Shown here: piece after piece, positions 11,792 to 24,034 of the stretch
Layout of the letters: every line of letters begins with the position of its first letter
How positions within the stretch are numbered: position 1 is the first letter of the stretch
Source: Rhodocollybia butyracea
Taxonomy: Eukaryota; Basidiomycota; Agaricomycetes; Agaricales; Omphalotaceae
NCBI GenBank assembly: GCA_015501585.1
Contig: JADNRY010000233.1
Span: 32,700-96,699 of the forward strand
Length of the DNA stretch: 64,000 nt
Reading direction: 5' to 3'
Made by a program: the position numbers and the translations under genes
Notes under the pieces: generated by a model
The model's input: only the letters and a program-made list of their open reading frames with translations
The model's database searches: none
Told to the model about the DNA's origin: nothing

Positions 11792-14578
11792 ATGGCCGAC
11801 CATAACTTTTCGGGTGCTCTCGCAACATGGAGAGGTAATCTTGCATTATGCTTAATCTACACGCTCTAAGCCCGGTATAGATATAAATCTCTCGGAATTG
11901 CAGCAAACTCTCATGCTACAAGGCATTGAACTTGTCGACAACCAAAAGGAGAATCTTGTGGGACGTAAAGCACTAGCGGACAAGACGAAGGGTATGTTGA
12001 ATATTGAAATCTTCAGCAAACGAATGCTCATCATACTCCAGAGTTCAAGAAGATTCCCGATGAAGAGAAACTGACTGCGTTCAAAGGTCTACTCAAAGGC
12101 ATGTTCAAACCCGAATCATGAGACTTTCATGTAACCTCCACAAATTTCAGCATACCAGACGGAAATTGACAACCTCACAAAGCGATCCAAAACGTCCGAG
12201 AATGCATTCCTGAACGTATACAAAGTTTTCGCCGAGGCTCCGGATCCTTACCCGTTGCTTGAGGCAGCTGTGGTGCGTCAAATTCAACGCGAGCCATTAT
12301 TGTCCTCACTGTAACTCTCTCTAGGACCAAACTGTAAAAGCGGCCGAACTTCGTGATCGTGAAGCAGAACTTCGCAAAGCGCGAGACGAGAACGTTGAGC
12401 TGCGTAAGCGTGTCAATGAACTTTCAAATGTAGAAACAGCTCGGAAGAAAGCAGAGGCAAAAACTGAGCAGCTAGAGCAAAAGGTGTGTCCCAAAATGAC
12501 CCCTGCTGTTACGACATTTAGCGTTCTTGCAGATGGAAGACATGATACAAGAGCGAATAGCACAGAAGGAGAATGAGCTTAATGCAACCTATGACGAGAA
12601 ACTACGCAACTACGAAGACCGGTACACTTATATTTGTCAACTTTCACTTGTTCTCCGTATTCACAAGTTACTAGGGAGCAGGATCTCCAACGCCAACTAT
12701 CCTTGACCAAGAACCAACTACGGGACCTTCGAATGTCGAATGACTCCAATCAGGCTAAGCTTCTGGACCACAGTTCACGACAAGGTTAACCTGTCTGTGT
12801 CCACCATACATTCCTTACCTCTAACCACAATACCCAGATCAAGAAGTCGTGGAAAAGCTAGCAGAAGTAGACATGATTGTGGCTGACCTTGAGCGGGCCA
12901 ACAGTCGTGTTGCAGCTCTCGAGCGACGCAATGTACGTGCCCTCCTCGCGTACTTTTACCTCTCATGAATTGTACTAGGAAATGCTCCGTGCGGAAAATG
13001 AAACTATGCGCAGCGGCGCTGAGTCCTCAGAAAGGTAAGCTCATCCCATCCCATCTGTATCTGGCCATTTCTTATCATTTAAAACCAGGGTGAAATCTTT
13101 GGAAGCGCAAGTTGTCAGTCTGGAAGCCGAAACGGAACGAATGACGCGTGTATTGGATACACAGAAAGCGCTTACTGTTGAAATGGAAACATCGTTGCAC
13201 AAGAAAATTGATGAATTCACAAAAGATCTTCAGCGTCGAGTGAGTTGAGATGTCTCTCCGAGGATAATACTAACATGATCCAGGTAACGGAGGTAGACCA
13301 TCTCAAACAGCGTTTAAAACAGTACAATGACTATGACGAGATCAAACGAGAGTTGGGGATCATGAAGGTAAAATTGTCGAACCCATTTGTATCACAAACT
13401 CAATCCGGTTCCAGTATGTCGAATTTGCAGGATTTGAAGACGATATGGAAGATGACCATCCGCTTGCCAATGGCTACGATGTTGGAATTCAACTTCCCAA
13501 CCCCAACGCAGATAAAGCCAACGCCCAGCAAGGAAAATCTCTTGAAGCCCTCTTGGCCTCCAAGAATAAACGATTGTTAGAGGAACTGACCAAGTTCAGA
13601 GTACGTCGCTTGCTCTATTTTACATCTTGTCACCAGACGAAACTTGTGTAGATTCTACATGGGGAGCTGGAGGCCTCTCTCCAACAAACACAAGAAGACT
13701 TAAGCTCAGTGAGCGTAGAGCTCCAAAAACAGAAAAGCTTGAATGAAAATCTCGAAAATGATCTTCTTTCTTTAAATAAATCTAACAGCGATGTCACCCC
13801 ATCTGGATCTTCTGACCTTCTTGCTGACCTGGAACTGAATCAAAACGCAGTATGTGTGGTCAATGTACCTGCAAATTTCCTCATTAACCTGTGCCCAGGA
13901 TTCCTCAGCGAGAAGTACTCCAATTGCTTTCGCACCCTCTGCAGACACCTCCATACTCCCTATTGTCACTAGCCAACGTGACCGATTCCGTCAAAGAAAC
14001 GCAGAGCTGGAAGAGGTGATTTACATCTTTCGAGCCTTGTCTGACTGTTTTACTTACCATTGGGGACGAAAAGGAACTTCGAAAGCAATTCCACGCGATA
14101 TCCGAACTGCGTGCGGAGATGAAAAATCTTCAAGGGGATAACTTGAAACTGTACGAAAAGGTGCGATATATGCAAAGCTATCGGGAGGAAGGAGGTGGTC
14201 GTGTGGTGACTTCCCAACTGGATCCTCTACCAGCACCTACTGGAGCTGCGGACGACATGAGCGTATATCGTACTCGTTACGAAGCCAACATTAATCCTTT
14301 CGTAGCCTTCAGAGGCCGGGTAAATGTCTCCTTTCTCAAACGCATTGATTTTATTAACTCTGCCTATACAGGAAGCAACACGCGCAATCCAGAATCTCAA
14401 TCCGATTGAAAGGGGAGTACTCATTCTCACACGGACTATCCTTGGCGACCGCCGTGCAAGGACTTTCTTCATAATCTATGCCTTTTCATTACATCTTCTC
14501 GTCATGTACGCTATATACGAGCTGAGTACTACGACAGAACCTGCTCCGCAACAGCGATGGAAGCCGTTTAATCCATAA
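11792..14578 (+). CDS. COY1: Golgi membrane coiled-coil protein CASP/Coy1
   Basis: CASP-family golgin involved in retrograde and intra-Golgi vesicle tethering. The N-terminus contains family-typical segments: LMLQGIELVDNQKENLVGRK, then PDEEKLTAFKGLLKAYQ, and NAFLNVYKVFAEAPDPYPLL. A long coiled coil runs through roughly a dozen small exons. The C-terminal block (14290-14578) has NPFVAFRGRE, IQNLNPIERGVL and LTRTILGDRRARTFF, followed by a single membrane helix (about YAFSLHLLVMYAIYEL), the tail anchor. The start at 11792 gives a short first exon of 42 nt. Estimated length is 650-700 residues. It shares its promoter with the uS9m gene. Confidence 0.92.
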
Positions 14579-14679
14579 TGATTTTTGTACTATCTATTGT
14601 ACTATATGATACAAATTATTAGGACCACGCATATATACATCTACCACTACATGAACCAATACTTTAGCTTTGTCTTTGA

Positions 14680-17030
14680 TTATGAGCGCAGCGCAGGGGT
14701 CTTTTTACTGCGATAAAAGGTGAGTGCACGATCGACAGCGTTAAGTACAGGTTGCATGGCCTAATCCACAACTTCAGAAAGAACAATTGTTAAGCAGAAG
14801 GATAAACACGTACAACTTGAACGCGAGTTGGATCTATGCCTTGTTGTTGAGCAGTTTGTACGATCGCCGCCACTTTCTCATGGGTTTTAGACAGATACCC
14901 AACCATTTTGGCGGCCTTTGTTGCTCTTTGTGCTGGTGTACTGGAGTTGAGAATTGGGCCATCTGTCATTGGTGGAGATATCGATGTCCAGAAATGACGC
15001 AGAAATTCGTTGGCGGCAGTTTGACAAGATCTCATTTGTCGGAAGAGCACTTCGGGGATATCGTCTATCGAGGGTAAATAGATACCATTCAGGTAAAGCG
15101 AAGGTTGACACACTTTTCCGGGCCTTAACATCCAACCGCGCATGAACATTCTGTGTCATTGAAACCAATGCGGCGTCATAAGCCTTGCGCTCAACTTTCA
15201 GCTGGTTGGAAGTTCAGTGAGGTAACAGTAGGAGCAAGGAAGGAATAGAAAACCTGCGCAAGATTGGTATTCCACTGCTGTAGATCCGTTGAGGTATTTC
15301 GTATAATAGATCTGATATCCAGTCGCTGAACTGGGAATTAGGATTATTTTGCTAGCCTATTTTGATCTTCGTTACCTCCTTTAACTCGTCAACCTGAGTG
15401 CCTTTCATACGACCTTCGAAATACCGCTGTCTATCTTGCATTTCAAGCGCAATTCCTGCAGACGATTCGGGGTCATGCAGGTCTTCGATATCTATCTCTT
15501 CAATTTCGCGCTGTGAAGGAAAGGCATGTTTAGCCACTTGACAGCTATATAGACTAGCCAGCTAACCTCATCGGTATTCAATCGTTGTCGCTTGGCAGAA
15601 GGACCTTCTCCCCTACCAAAACTGTCAGCATAGGTGATTAAAATATGATGAAAACGACTTGCAATGCAGAATTCAATAATCTCTCTGAATGTTCGTTGAA
15701 TTTTCGAATCAATGGCAATGCCCCTCTTTGCTTCCCAGCTTGCATAGTAATATCTTGTTCATTACCGGTCTGCAGAGTCCAACGATGATGAGATTATGGT
15801 ATACAGGTCGCGAAAACATGCAATATTACTTCTTCATGGTCCTGGCGTGTGGCGCCGAGGTCGACAAATAATTCCACTTTATCATCTCTTTGACGTCTAG
15901 GTTCGAGTTCTGCTCATGGAATACGCGAATGATGAACTCTGAAAGTAATTTGAACGGATGGATCGAAACGAACCGTCATCATCCTTCTCCAAATACTTGT
16001 CAAATATCGGGTCGTCTTTGACCACATGCTGAGCTGCAGCAGATCGGATAGATGCACGATGGGCGTTGAACAACTTAGAACGAAAGTAACGCGTCCAGAA
16101 TTCGGCCTCGGAGAGCTTTTTAACCATATAAATTTATGTTATTACGCCGTAGGAATGGGACAACGCCGAATACCTTTGATGGAACAGTCTCGGTATATGC
16201 TTTTGCGACCACAGGATATTGTTCAAATGTATCGTGGATAAGTTGAGGCGTCAATTGGATGACCCCATCGACAGTTTCAGTCCGTGGGTCCACTATCACG
16301 CCCGACTTGCCTTTGCGTTGTGATTCTTGGGCTACTTGAGCATATATCAGATGCTGAAAGGGTGGATTAGACATTTACATCATAGTGTAGAGCGGGCCCC
16401 ACCTCTCGACCTTCCCAAAACTCAGCTTCACTGATATGTCCAGCGACTACTAATTCACGGTGCAATGCAGCTAAATCCGGATTGTTCAAAAACACATTTT
16501 TTCTATGACGAAAGTCTGCAGCAGGATCTGTTCCAGGAATTATAGGAGCACGTAGAGTATCACTTGAAACAGAAGTGGCTCTAGATGTTGAGGGACGTGA
16601 GGAAACCACTGGAGGTTTTGGCGGTTGAAGTGACGAAGATATTGGTGCAGGAAGAATAGGAAGTTTGGTAGAGGTTTCCAAAGCTTTGCGATTGCGGCTA
16701 ATGATAGTGGTCAGGTCAGATTTGAATTTTTCGCGTTCGCTGAGCGCTACGGGGTTCGGTGAAATGAAAGTAAAGTTGTGACCATTGTCGTCACTGAAAA
16801 GCGCGATTTTTAGTTTAACTTGAGGCGCGCCTTCTTTACTGCAGAATAATGCTGTTTGCTGTTGAGCTTCTATGGTTTGAAGAAAGAATATAAGACTCAC
16901 AAGATGCTTCAGCATGAGGAACCCGAACGGAAGGTGCTTTTTGACCATTTTGAGTCCATTGTAAGTGAGTGTCTGTGAGTTCCAAGACTCCTTGTGTTTT
17001 CTTATAGACAACTTTTGCCGTGGTAGGCAT
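14680..17030 (-). CDS. TFB1: TFIIH subunit Tfb1/p62
   Basis: Core subunit of the general transcription and nucleotide-excision-repair factor TFIIH. Starting at 17030, the N-terminal PH-like domain reads KVVYKKTQGVLELTDTHLQW and continues across an intron to LKIALFSDD and NFTFISP. A Ser/Pro linker follows, then two BSD domains (HISEAEFWEGRE near 16430 and LSEAEFWTRYFRSKLF near 16090). The C-terminal helical region (15540-14680) includes DEREIEEIDIEDLHDP, EVLFRQMRSCQTAANEF and the final FYRSKKTPAALRS-type ending before the TAA at 14680-14682. It lies tail to tail with Coy1 (about 100 bp apart). Confidence 0.92.
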
Positions 17031-17183
17031 TCAAGAGCGATATGTCCCTGGTTTCTGCTATGTCTTTCATGTCATGTGACTCTAGACGCCAGTGATAAGC
17101 GCCCCAAGTGACATTGGCAACGCTTCGAGTCATCGTGCATAAATCTTCCTTCTTCGCATCCACCAGCTTAGAAGTTTGTCAGA

Positions 17184-20100
17184 ATGTCGTTTGCTCCTCA
17201 CGACAGTCAGTATACTCTCTGATGTTTACCGATATCGCTAATCGCGAAAATTCTCCAGTCTCTGCCCCCTTCAATTTCCCGAAAGAAGAAGAAAAAGTTA
17301 TCGCATTCTGGAGAGAGATCGACGCGTTTCAAACCAGCTTAAAGCTTTCCGAAGGACGACCAGAATACACTTTCTTCGATGGTCCTCCATTTGCCACTGG
17401 TCTGCCTCATTATGGGCATTTGCTAGCAGGAACTATCAAGGCAAGTTCATGGAATCATTAAATAATCTTATCCTGTATTTATATTTGTCCAGGACATCGT
17501 AACTCGGCATGCCTCCTCTAGTGGCTTTCATGTATCCCGTAGATTCGGCTGGGATACCCATGGACTTCCCGTGGAGCACGAAATTGATAAAAAATTCGGC
17601 ATAACCTGTAAAGAAGATGTTATGGCGATGGGTATAGGTAATTACAACGCAGAGTGTCGGAGTATTGTGATGCGATATTCTGGTGAATGGAGAAATACAG
17701 TAGAAAGAATGGGCCGATGGATCGATTTCGATAATGATTACAAAACCCTCAACATCACTTTCATGGAATCTGTGTGGTGGGCCTTTGGTGAACTATTCAA
17801 GAAAGGGCTGGTGTATCGGGGACTACGTGTCATGCCCTACTCCACAGGATTAACTACCCCATTATCCAACTTTGAGGCAGGGCTGGACTACAGAGATATA
17901 AATGACCCAGCTGGTTAGCACATTGTCTACCTCGTCTCGTGAAGTTGTTCCACAATAACTTACACCTCTCACAGTCACAGTTTCATTTCCTTTAGTCGAT
18001 GATCCAGAGACATCATTCCTCGCCTGGACAACCACTCCCTGGACACTACCTTCCAATCTTGCTCTATGTGTCCATCCAGATTTCACTTACATCAAAATTC
18101 ACGACGATGAAAAAAAACCAAAATTTCATATTACACGAAAACTTGCTTTCAACGCTCTACAAAGATCCCAAGAAAGCCAAGTTCAAGAAAATCGGTCAGT
18201 TCCAAGGATCTGACATGAAAGGCTGGAGATACGTCCCGCTCTTTGAGTATTTTACAGATAAGGTGAATAATATGATAGAAACTTCTCGTGCTTCTTCCGA
18301 TATTCATTTCTGTCACAGTTTGAAGATAAAGCCTTCCGTGTCCTTGTGGATACTTATGTCACTGCGTCCGACGGTACTGGCATTGTACACCAAGCTCCCG
18401 GGTTCGGTGAAGATGATCACCGCATCGCTATCGCACATGGTGTCTTACGTCCGGACGAAATGCCTCCCTGTCCGATTGACGACAAGGGTGATTTTACTAA
18501 GGAGGTATCCGATTTCGCGGGGGAAAACTTCAAGGTAATCCAACTTTTCTTATTATCTTTTTTCTGATCAGGTCGCGCGTGTTGTAGGCCGCAGATAGCA
18601 AAATTCAAAAAATGCTCAAAGCTAAAGGTCGTCTCATAGTTCAATCCACGCTCAAGCATTCTTATCCTTACTGTTGGAGGTGAGTATATACCCCTTTACT
18701 TGTCCTGATGCTGATGCCCACTCAAAAATCAAGATCACAAACTCCGCTAATGTATCGTGCATTCCCTGTGTGGTTTGTCAAAGTCAGCCCCATTGTGGAC
18801 GATCTAGTAAAGAACAATGCCGAGACCAGATGGTAAGTGGATCATTCCGCGGCCGACCATTGCTAACCGTTCTGTAGGGTACCACAGAGCGTCGGAGATG
18901 GCCGTTTCGGAAACTGGCTTGCCTCGGCTCGAGACTGGAACATCTCACGGAATCGATACTGGGGGACACCTATCCCCTTGTGGGTCAGTGAAGACATGGA
19001 AGAAGTACTGTACCCTTTATTTCTTTTATCATGATCAGTTTTTATTTTTGCCTTAAGGTCATCGCCGTCGGTTCGGTCGAACAATTAGAAACCCTCTCCG
19101 GTGTGAAGGGGATAACGGATTTACATAGAGAAAGCATTGACCATATCACCATTCCTTCACGGCAAGGAAAAGGAAACCTTAAACGTATCGATGAAGTATT
19201 TGACTGCTGGTTCGAGTCTGGAAGGTCAGCGATCCCTTTCCACTGGCTTTCGAATGATTTCTTACTCTTTCATAGCATGCCGTACGCACAGCAACACTAT
19301 CCGTTCGAAAACAAGGATATCTTTGCCAAAGGCTTCCCTGGAGACTTTGTGTGTGAAGGTATAGATCAAACTCGTGGATGGTTTTACACTCTTCTTGTTC
19401 TTTCAACGCACCTGTTTGGAGTTGCGCCGTGGAAGAATCTTATTGTAACTGGGCTAGTGCTTGCCGCGTTAGTGTCGAATCCCTCCATGTTCGTACCCGA
19501 ACTTATCATCGTTCTTCAACAGTGATGGCAAGAAAATGAGCAAGAGTCTTAAGAACTATCCTGATCCTAATATCATCATTGACACGTACGGAGCTGATGC
19601 TACCAGGTAAGCCTGGCGATACGTCGCCTGCGATCAAACTGTAACTCTTGGCTTAGGATGTATCTCGTCAACTCTCCCATCGTTCGGGGAGACAACCTGC
19701 GATTCCGGGAAGAGGGTGTCAAGGACGTCATCTCCCGCGTCCTCCTTCCTTGGCTCAACTCTTTCCGCTTCTTCCTCGGCCATGTCGCCATTCTGAAGAA
19801 AGCCACAGGAATCGATTTCAAATACAATCCGCATGCGCCCGTTCCGAACAATGTCATGGACCGATGGGTTCTTGCTCGTTGCCAATCTTTGATTCTGTTG
19901 GTACGACAAGAAATGGCTGCGTATAGGTTATACACCATCATCCCTCGTCTGTTGGACTTGATTGACGAGCTTACGAACTGGTATATTCGATTCAACCGGA
20001 AACGATTCAAAGGAGAAGACGGCCCTCAAGATACGGTCTCGGCCTTAAATACCCTATTTGAGACGCTGTTTACTCTCTGTTTAACCATGGTAAGAGCGTC

Positions 20101-21100
20101 TTTCATTTCCTTGTTGATCCGACTCACAGTTTGTGATAGTCCTCCTATACTCCATTCTTCACGGAGAACATCTATCAGACTCTGCGTCACTATATCCCGG
20201 AAGACCCGAAGGCAGGCGACCTTCGTTCCGTGCACTTCCTCCGCTTCCCAGAAGTGAAGCAAGACTACTTTGATGTCGACATCGAGCGACAGGTAGGACG
20301 TATGCAGGCTGTCATCGAGCTGTCGAGGAATATTCGAGAGAAAAACAATCTCTCACTCAAGGTTGGCATTTCATTCATAGATGAAACTAGACTCAGCTCA
20401 CAGTATGCCCTAGACACCTTTGAAGGAGCTTTTGGTATTCCATACGGATGAACAGTACCTTACTGACATTCGACCATTGCAACGATATATTGAGTCGGAG
20501 CTCAACGTTCGTGATATCATCTTCAGTTCCGATGAGGCATTATCCGGAGTACACTACCGCGCGGTTGCTGACTGGAGCATCCTCGGAAAAAAGCTCCGCA
20601 AGGATCTTGGTCGCGTTAAGAAAGGCTTGCCTGAAGTTACCTCGGACAAAGTCAAAGAATACATCAAGTCTGGGAAGATGGATGTGGATGGTATCGCTCT
20701 TGTCGAGGGAGACCTCACTGTACAGCGGTACCTTGAACTTCCACCGTCTGATGTTGGTCAATATGGGACGCACACGGATAATGACGTTGTCATCCGACTA
20801 GATATTCAGATTCACCCGGATCTCCAAGGGGAATGGCTTGCACGAGAACTCACTAACCGTGTTCAAAAGTTGCGCAAGAAGGCTGGATTGCAAGCCACCG
20901 ATGACGTCGAGGTTTACTATTCCTTTGAGGAAGACACCGGCGCAGACTTGCGTGCTGCGATACAGGAGCATGCGGAGTTTATTCACAAGACAGTAGGTAA
21001 TGTGCCTACCGACGAAAAGGAACGGAAACAAGGAACGGAACTCATTCGGGAAGAGCAGGAGATTGCAGATGTCAAGTTCATGTTGACGTTAGTGAGGTAG
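17184..21100 (+). CDS. ILS1: Cytosolic isoleucyl-tRNA synthetase
   Basis: Charges tRNA-Ile with isoleucine; class Ia synthetase, about 1,050 residues as usual for eukaryotic cytosolic enzymes. Visible motifs: the HIGH signature as HYGH within [35 protein letters not shown], an editing domain ([29 protein letters not shown]), DCWFESGSMPYAQ across an intron, RGWFYTL, and KMSKS right after an intron at about 19535. Anticodon-binding domain residues follow ([13 protein letters not shown]). The 5' end is uncertain. The ATG at 17184 requires an intron with a weak donor before the [16 protein letters not shown] segment; an ATG at 17222 reads straight into it without an intron. The stop is at 21098-21100. 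Confidence 0.95.
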
Positions 21101-21167
21101 TTTGATCATAATACACATCTAGTGCTACAAGTTGTTGTACATTACCTGTAGATACAGCGTCTAGAAT

Positions 21168-21940
21168 TTATTTTTTGGATGAACCAAACCCTCCAAAACC
21201 CATCAGTTGAGCCATTTCATTGTTCTCTGGATTATTGGCTAGTTGATCTGCAAGTGCCTTTTCCTTTTCAGCCTTCTTTTTCGCCTTTTTCTCCTCTCGT
21301 ATCGCAGCTTCCTTGTCTCTCACTTCAGCCAGGCGTTGATCAAAATCGTAGGCTTTAGCAGAAGTGGTTTCTTTGGTCTTTTCTCGAAGAAGATTGATTC
21401 GTGCCCGAACTTGTTCCAAAGTTGAACGTTCCAGTCGAGTGCTTTGACCGATGGCCCTCAAATCTGCGAGAACAAGTAAGATGGTGAAACGAAAATACCG
21501 ATATATTGACGCACGAGCACGACTATTTATGTGGTCTAAATAACCAGTGGTATCTTTGTACGTCCGATTACATGTCTCACAGAAGAAACCTGGTTGGCCT
21601 GAGCCTCTTCCGCCAGGATTCTGGACAACCATCGTCTTGTTAAGATTTTTGTCCAGTTCAAGAGCACCTTCTCGTTGTTTCATTAGCTCTGTCGGCTTTG
21701 GTAGATCTTGCTTTGGCCCTTTCCTGGGTCTTTTCCCTAGTAATAGTATGTAGATGAGCAGAGAGTTTAGAGAAATACCAGCTTGCCTTGCTTCAAGCGC
21801 TCCTCGTTATCCTGCATCCGTTCCTTTTCCTCTGCATCCCGCTTCTTTGCTTTGGCCTCGTATTCTTCTTTGTCCCATTTCTTCCTAAAATCCGTATCGG
21901 CAGCCTTTACACCATAAGCACCTCCACTCTTGTCAGTCAT
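21168..21940 (-). CDS. SNU23: U4/U6.U5 tri-snRNP zinc-finger protein Snu23/ZMAT2
   Basis: Spliceosomal protein of the B complex and tri-snRNP. From the ATG at 21940: KSGGAYGVKAADTDFRKKWD, Lys/Glu-rich helix, then after an intron QKQDLPKP-like linker, GQPGFFCETCNRTYKD and YLDHINSH joined across an intron to LRAIGQSTRLERSTL. The intron (about 21465-21525) falls between the two zinc-binding histidines of the C2H2 finger and joins in phase. The tail is a Lys/Glu-rich helix ending MGFGGFGSSKK. About 215-220 residues, as expected. It is convergent with ILS1 (67 bp between stops) and divergent from Erd1 (87 bp between starts). Confidence 0.93.
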
Positions 21941-22027
21941 AATGGCGGTGACCGTGACGGAGAAGGAGAAAGCGGACACGTGTTCATAGATTGTATATTA
22001 TTCCATTTCTTTTCATGCACTTCGATA

Positions 22028-23531
22028 ATGAGCGAGCCAGACGTTGAAGTCGGTTATTCTCTGTCTTTTCCTCTGCCTTTCCGTGTTTTCGCCCTGACAA
22101 GTCTGGGTATTCTTGCTTGGGCAACAAATCTTCATGGCCTCGATAAATTTGGTGTCGACGCCGTTACTGCGCTCGATTTACGCATAGGCGACCATTATTC
22201 ACCTCGAAGAGCTGATATAGCAGCTCTGTACAAGAATATCTACCGAATATTCGTCATTTATTCCGCGTGGTGTTTCGTCTCATGGGCCATATTTCGTTCC
22301 CTCAGCAAAGGCGATCCCAGTTTGGTCGACGTATTCGGATACATCCCAGCTGTCTTCGCGCTTGTAACCCTCCTTGTTCTGTTACTACCGTTCGATGTAT
22401 CTTTCAAGGTTGAGCGAGACAAGTTTCTTCAGTACGTCCTATTCCGCGAATCTGCGCCGTTGTATGAATCAATTTTGTTGCCAGTGCAATTCGACGGTGC
22501 ATTTCATCTCCGCCAGACCTTCCTGTATATTTTGCAGACATAGTTTTCGCCGATGTGTTCACGTCGTTCGCTAAGGTTCTAGGAGATGTCTTCATATGTC
22601 TCCGTATGCTCCTTCCTGGAAATAGTCTTCTACAACCACCTGCTGACCATAGCTGGACCCGCTGGATTATGCCTACTATCATGAGGTACTGTATTGAATT
22701 TTATAATATACCTCATCTGACTCGCACCAGCGTTCCTTACCTAGTTCGTTTTCGCCAATGCATCATTGAGTGGCTCTCCGTGGATAATACTAGTCAAAGG
22801 CCATTAGCCAATGCTGTGAAATATGCAACTGCTTTCCCAGTCATGTATCTCTCTGCGGCTCAGTTACTCGTAGTTTCTGATCTTATCAATGAAAAGGGAA
22901 GAGAAGCCGCGAAGGCAGCGTGGCATGGTGAACATCCACTATTCAGACTATGGTAGGTTCCCTAAAGAAGTGCTCCTCCTTGATCACCGATTTGACTCCA
23001 TTTAGGCTTCTATTCGCAGCAATCAACTCCTTGTATTCATTCTGGTGGGATGTCACCAACGACTGGGGCTTGGAATTATTGAAGCCAAGCTCTAGATCCT
23101 CGAAGCGGCCTGCTCCCCCTCGACGTCTTCTTCTCCCTCACCTTCATTCTGGCTCATCTTTGGAGTCTCATCTTCCTGCCGAAGAGACGGAACAATATGT
23201 TTCACATCCATTGGGATTACGCTCTACACTGCTGTATCCTCTTCCTGTTTATCCCTTGCTTGTGTTCCTCAACCTCGTCCTCCGGTTGACATGGTCCGTC
23301 AAGCTGTCGAGCCATCTTCATTCCAAATCTGAAGGCAGCATCACAATCTTCCTTATAGAAGTTGCAGAGATATTTCGTAGATGGATGTGGGTATTTGTGC
23401 GAGTTGAATGGGAGGTTGTTAAAAAGGCGCGGGATGCGCGTATTTCCGCCAGAACAAACCTAGATGACCCCGATGAATCCGAGTTTGAAATGATCCCAAC
23501 TACCGTTATCGATCGTGATGTACACTTATAG
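22028..23531 (+). CDS. ERD1: EXS-domain Golgi membrane protein Erd1
   Basis: Multi-pass membrane protein of the EXS family (Erd1/Xpr1/Syg1). Yeast Erd1 is needed for retention of ER luminal proteins and for recycling of phosphate and glycosyltransferases in the Golgi. The N-terminus has hydrophobic helices (FRVFALTSLGILAWATNL, VFALVTLLVLLLPFDVSFK). The EXS domain follows: WIMPTIM, then VPYLVRFRQCIIEWL after an intron, NAVKYATAFPVM, LWLLFAAINSLYSFWWDV and DWGLEL. C-terminal helices include FLIEVAEIFRRWMWVFVRVEWE. No SPX domain is seen, which fits Erd1 rather than Syg1. The frame around 23090-23250, rich in Ser, Pro and His, may hide an intron. Confidence 0.88.
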
Positions 23532-23798
23532 GTGAGCAAGGACTATAACTTGATAGGAGCTGTTACAAATCTTCCTTTCAGAGAATTTCTACTCATACTA
23601 CTGTCCAATAATATTACTTGAGTTACCTATTTTCTTGCAGTCCCGCTTCCTGATTGTTCCGGGCTCTTGATTCCGAAGGATCGTAGCGCGCAAGTCCGGT
23701 ACCGGGAAATCTCGTGTTGGTAACTCGGATAAGTGACAGGGGAAGAAAGATGAAGAAAACTGCATTGTAGACGGTGAGTGCTGTCGCCTCTTACCCAC

Positions 23799-23944
23799 CT
23801 GGGGGTAGACAGATGGCGGCGGCGGAAACTAATAACGGACTAAAGCGGAGGAGGTGATTTCCGAAAGTAACCATATTTGTCAATTCGTACTTTTGTCATG
23901 AGACGTCCCAAGCTTTCTTGTTCACAAGGCTCTTTCATATAAAA
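23799..23944 (+). promoter_or_regulatory. Formate dehydrogenase promoter: TATA box and possible carbon-repression site
   Basis: A TATAAAA box lies at 23938-23944, 91 bp before the FDH start codon, a rare canonical placement in this window. A CTGGGG at 23799-23804 fits the Mig1/CreA consensus SYGGRG. The TATA box is seen directly; repression by carbon source is inference from a six-base match only. Confidence 0.45.
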
Positions 23945-24034
23945 GGTCTCACCAAATGGAACCCATGCCCCATCTCATCCACTTTTTACAATCCAACTTG
24001 ACAATCCCAATACATCAAAACACTTGAAATCAAC

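Noticed and set aside
21788..21990. Plus-strand frame preceding the Erd1 start as an N-terminal extension
   Set aside because: It is the complement of the Snu23 first exon; the conserved Erd1 protein begins at 22028.
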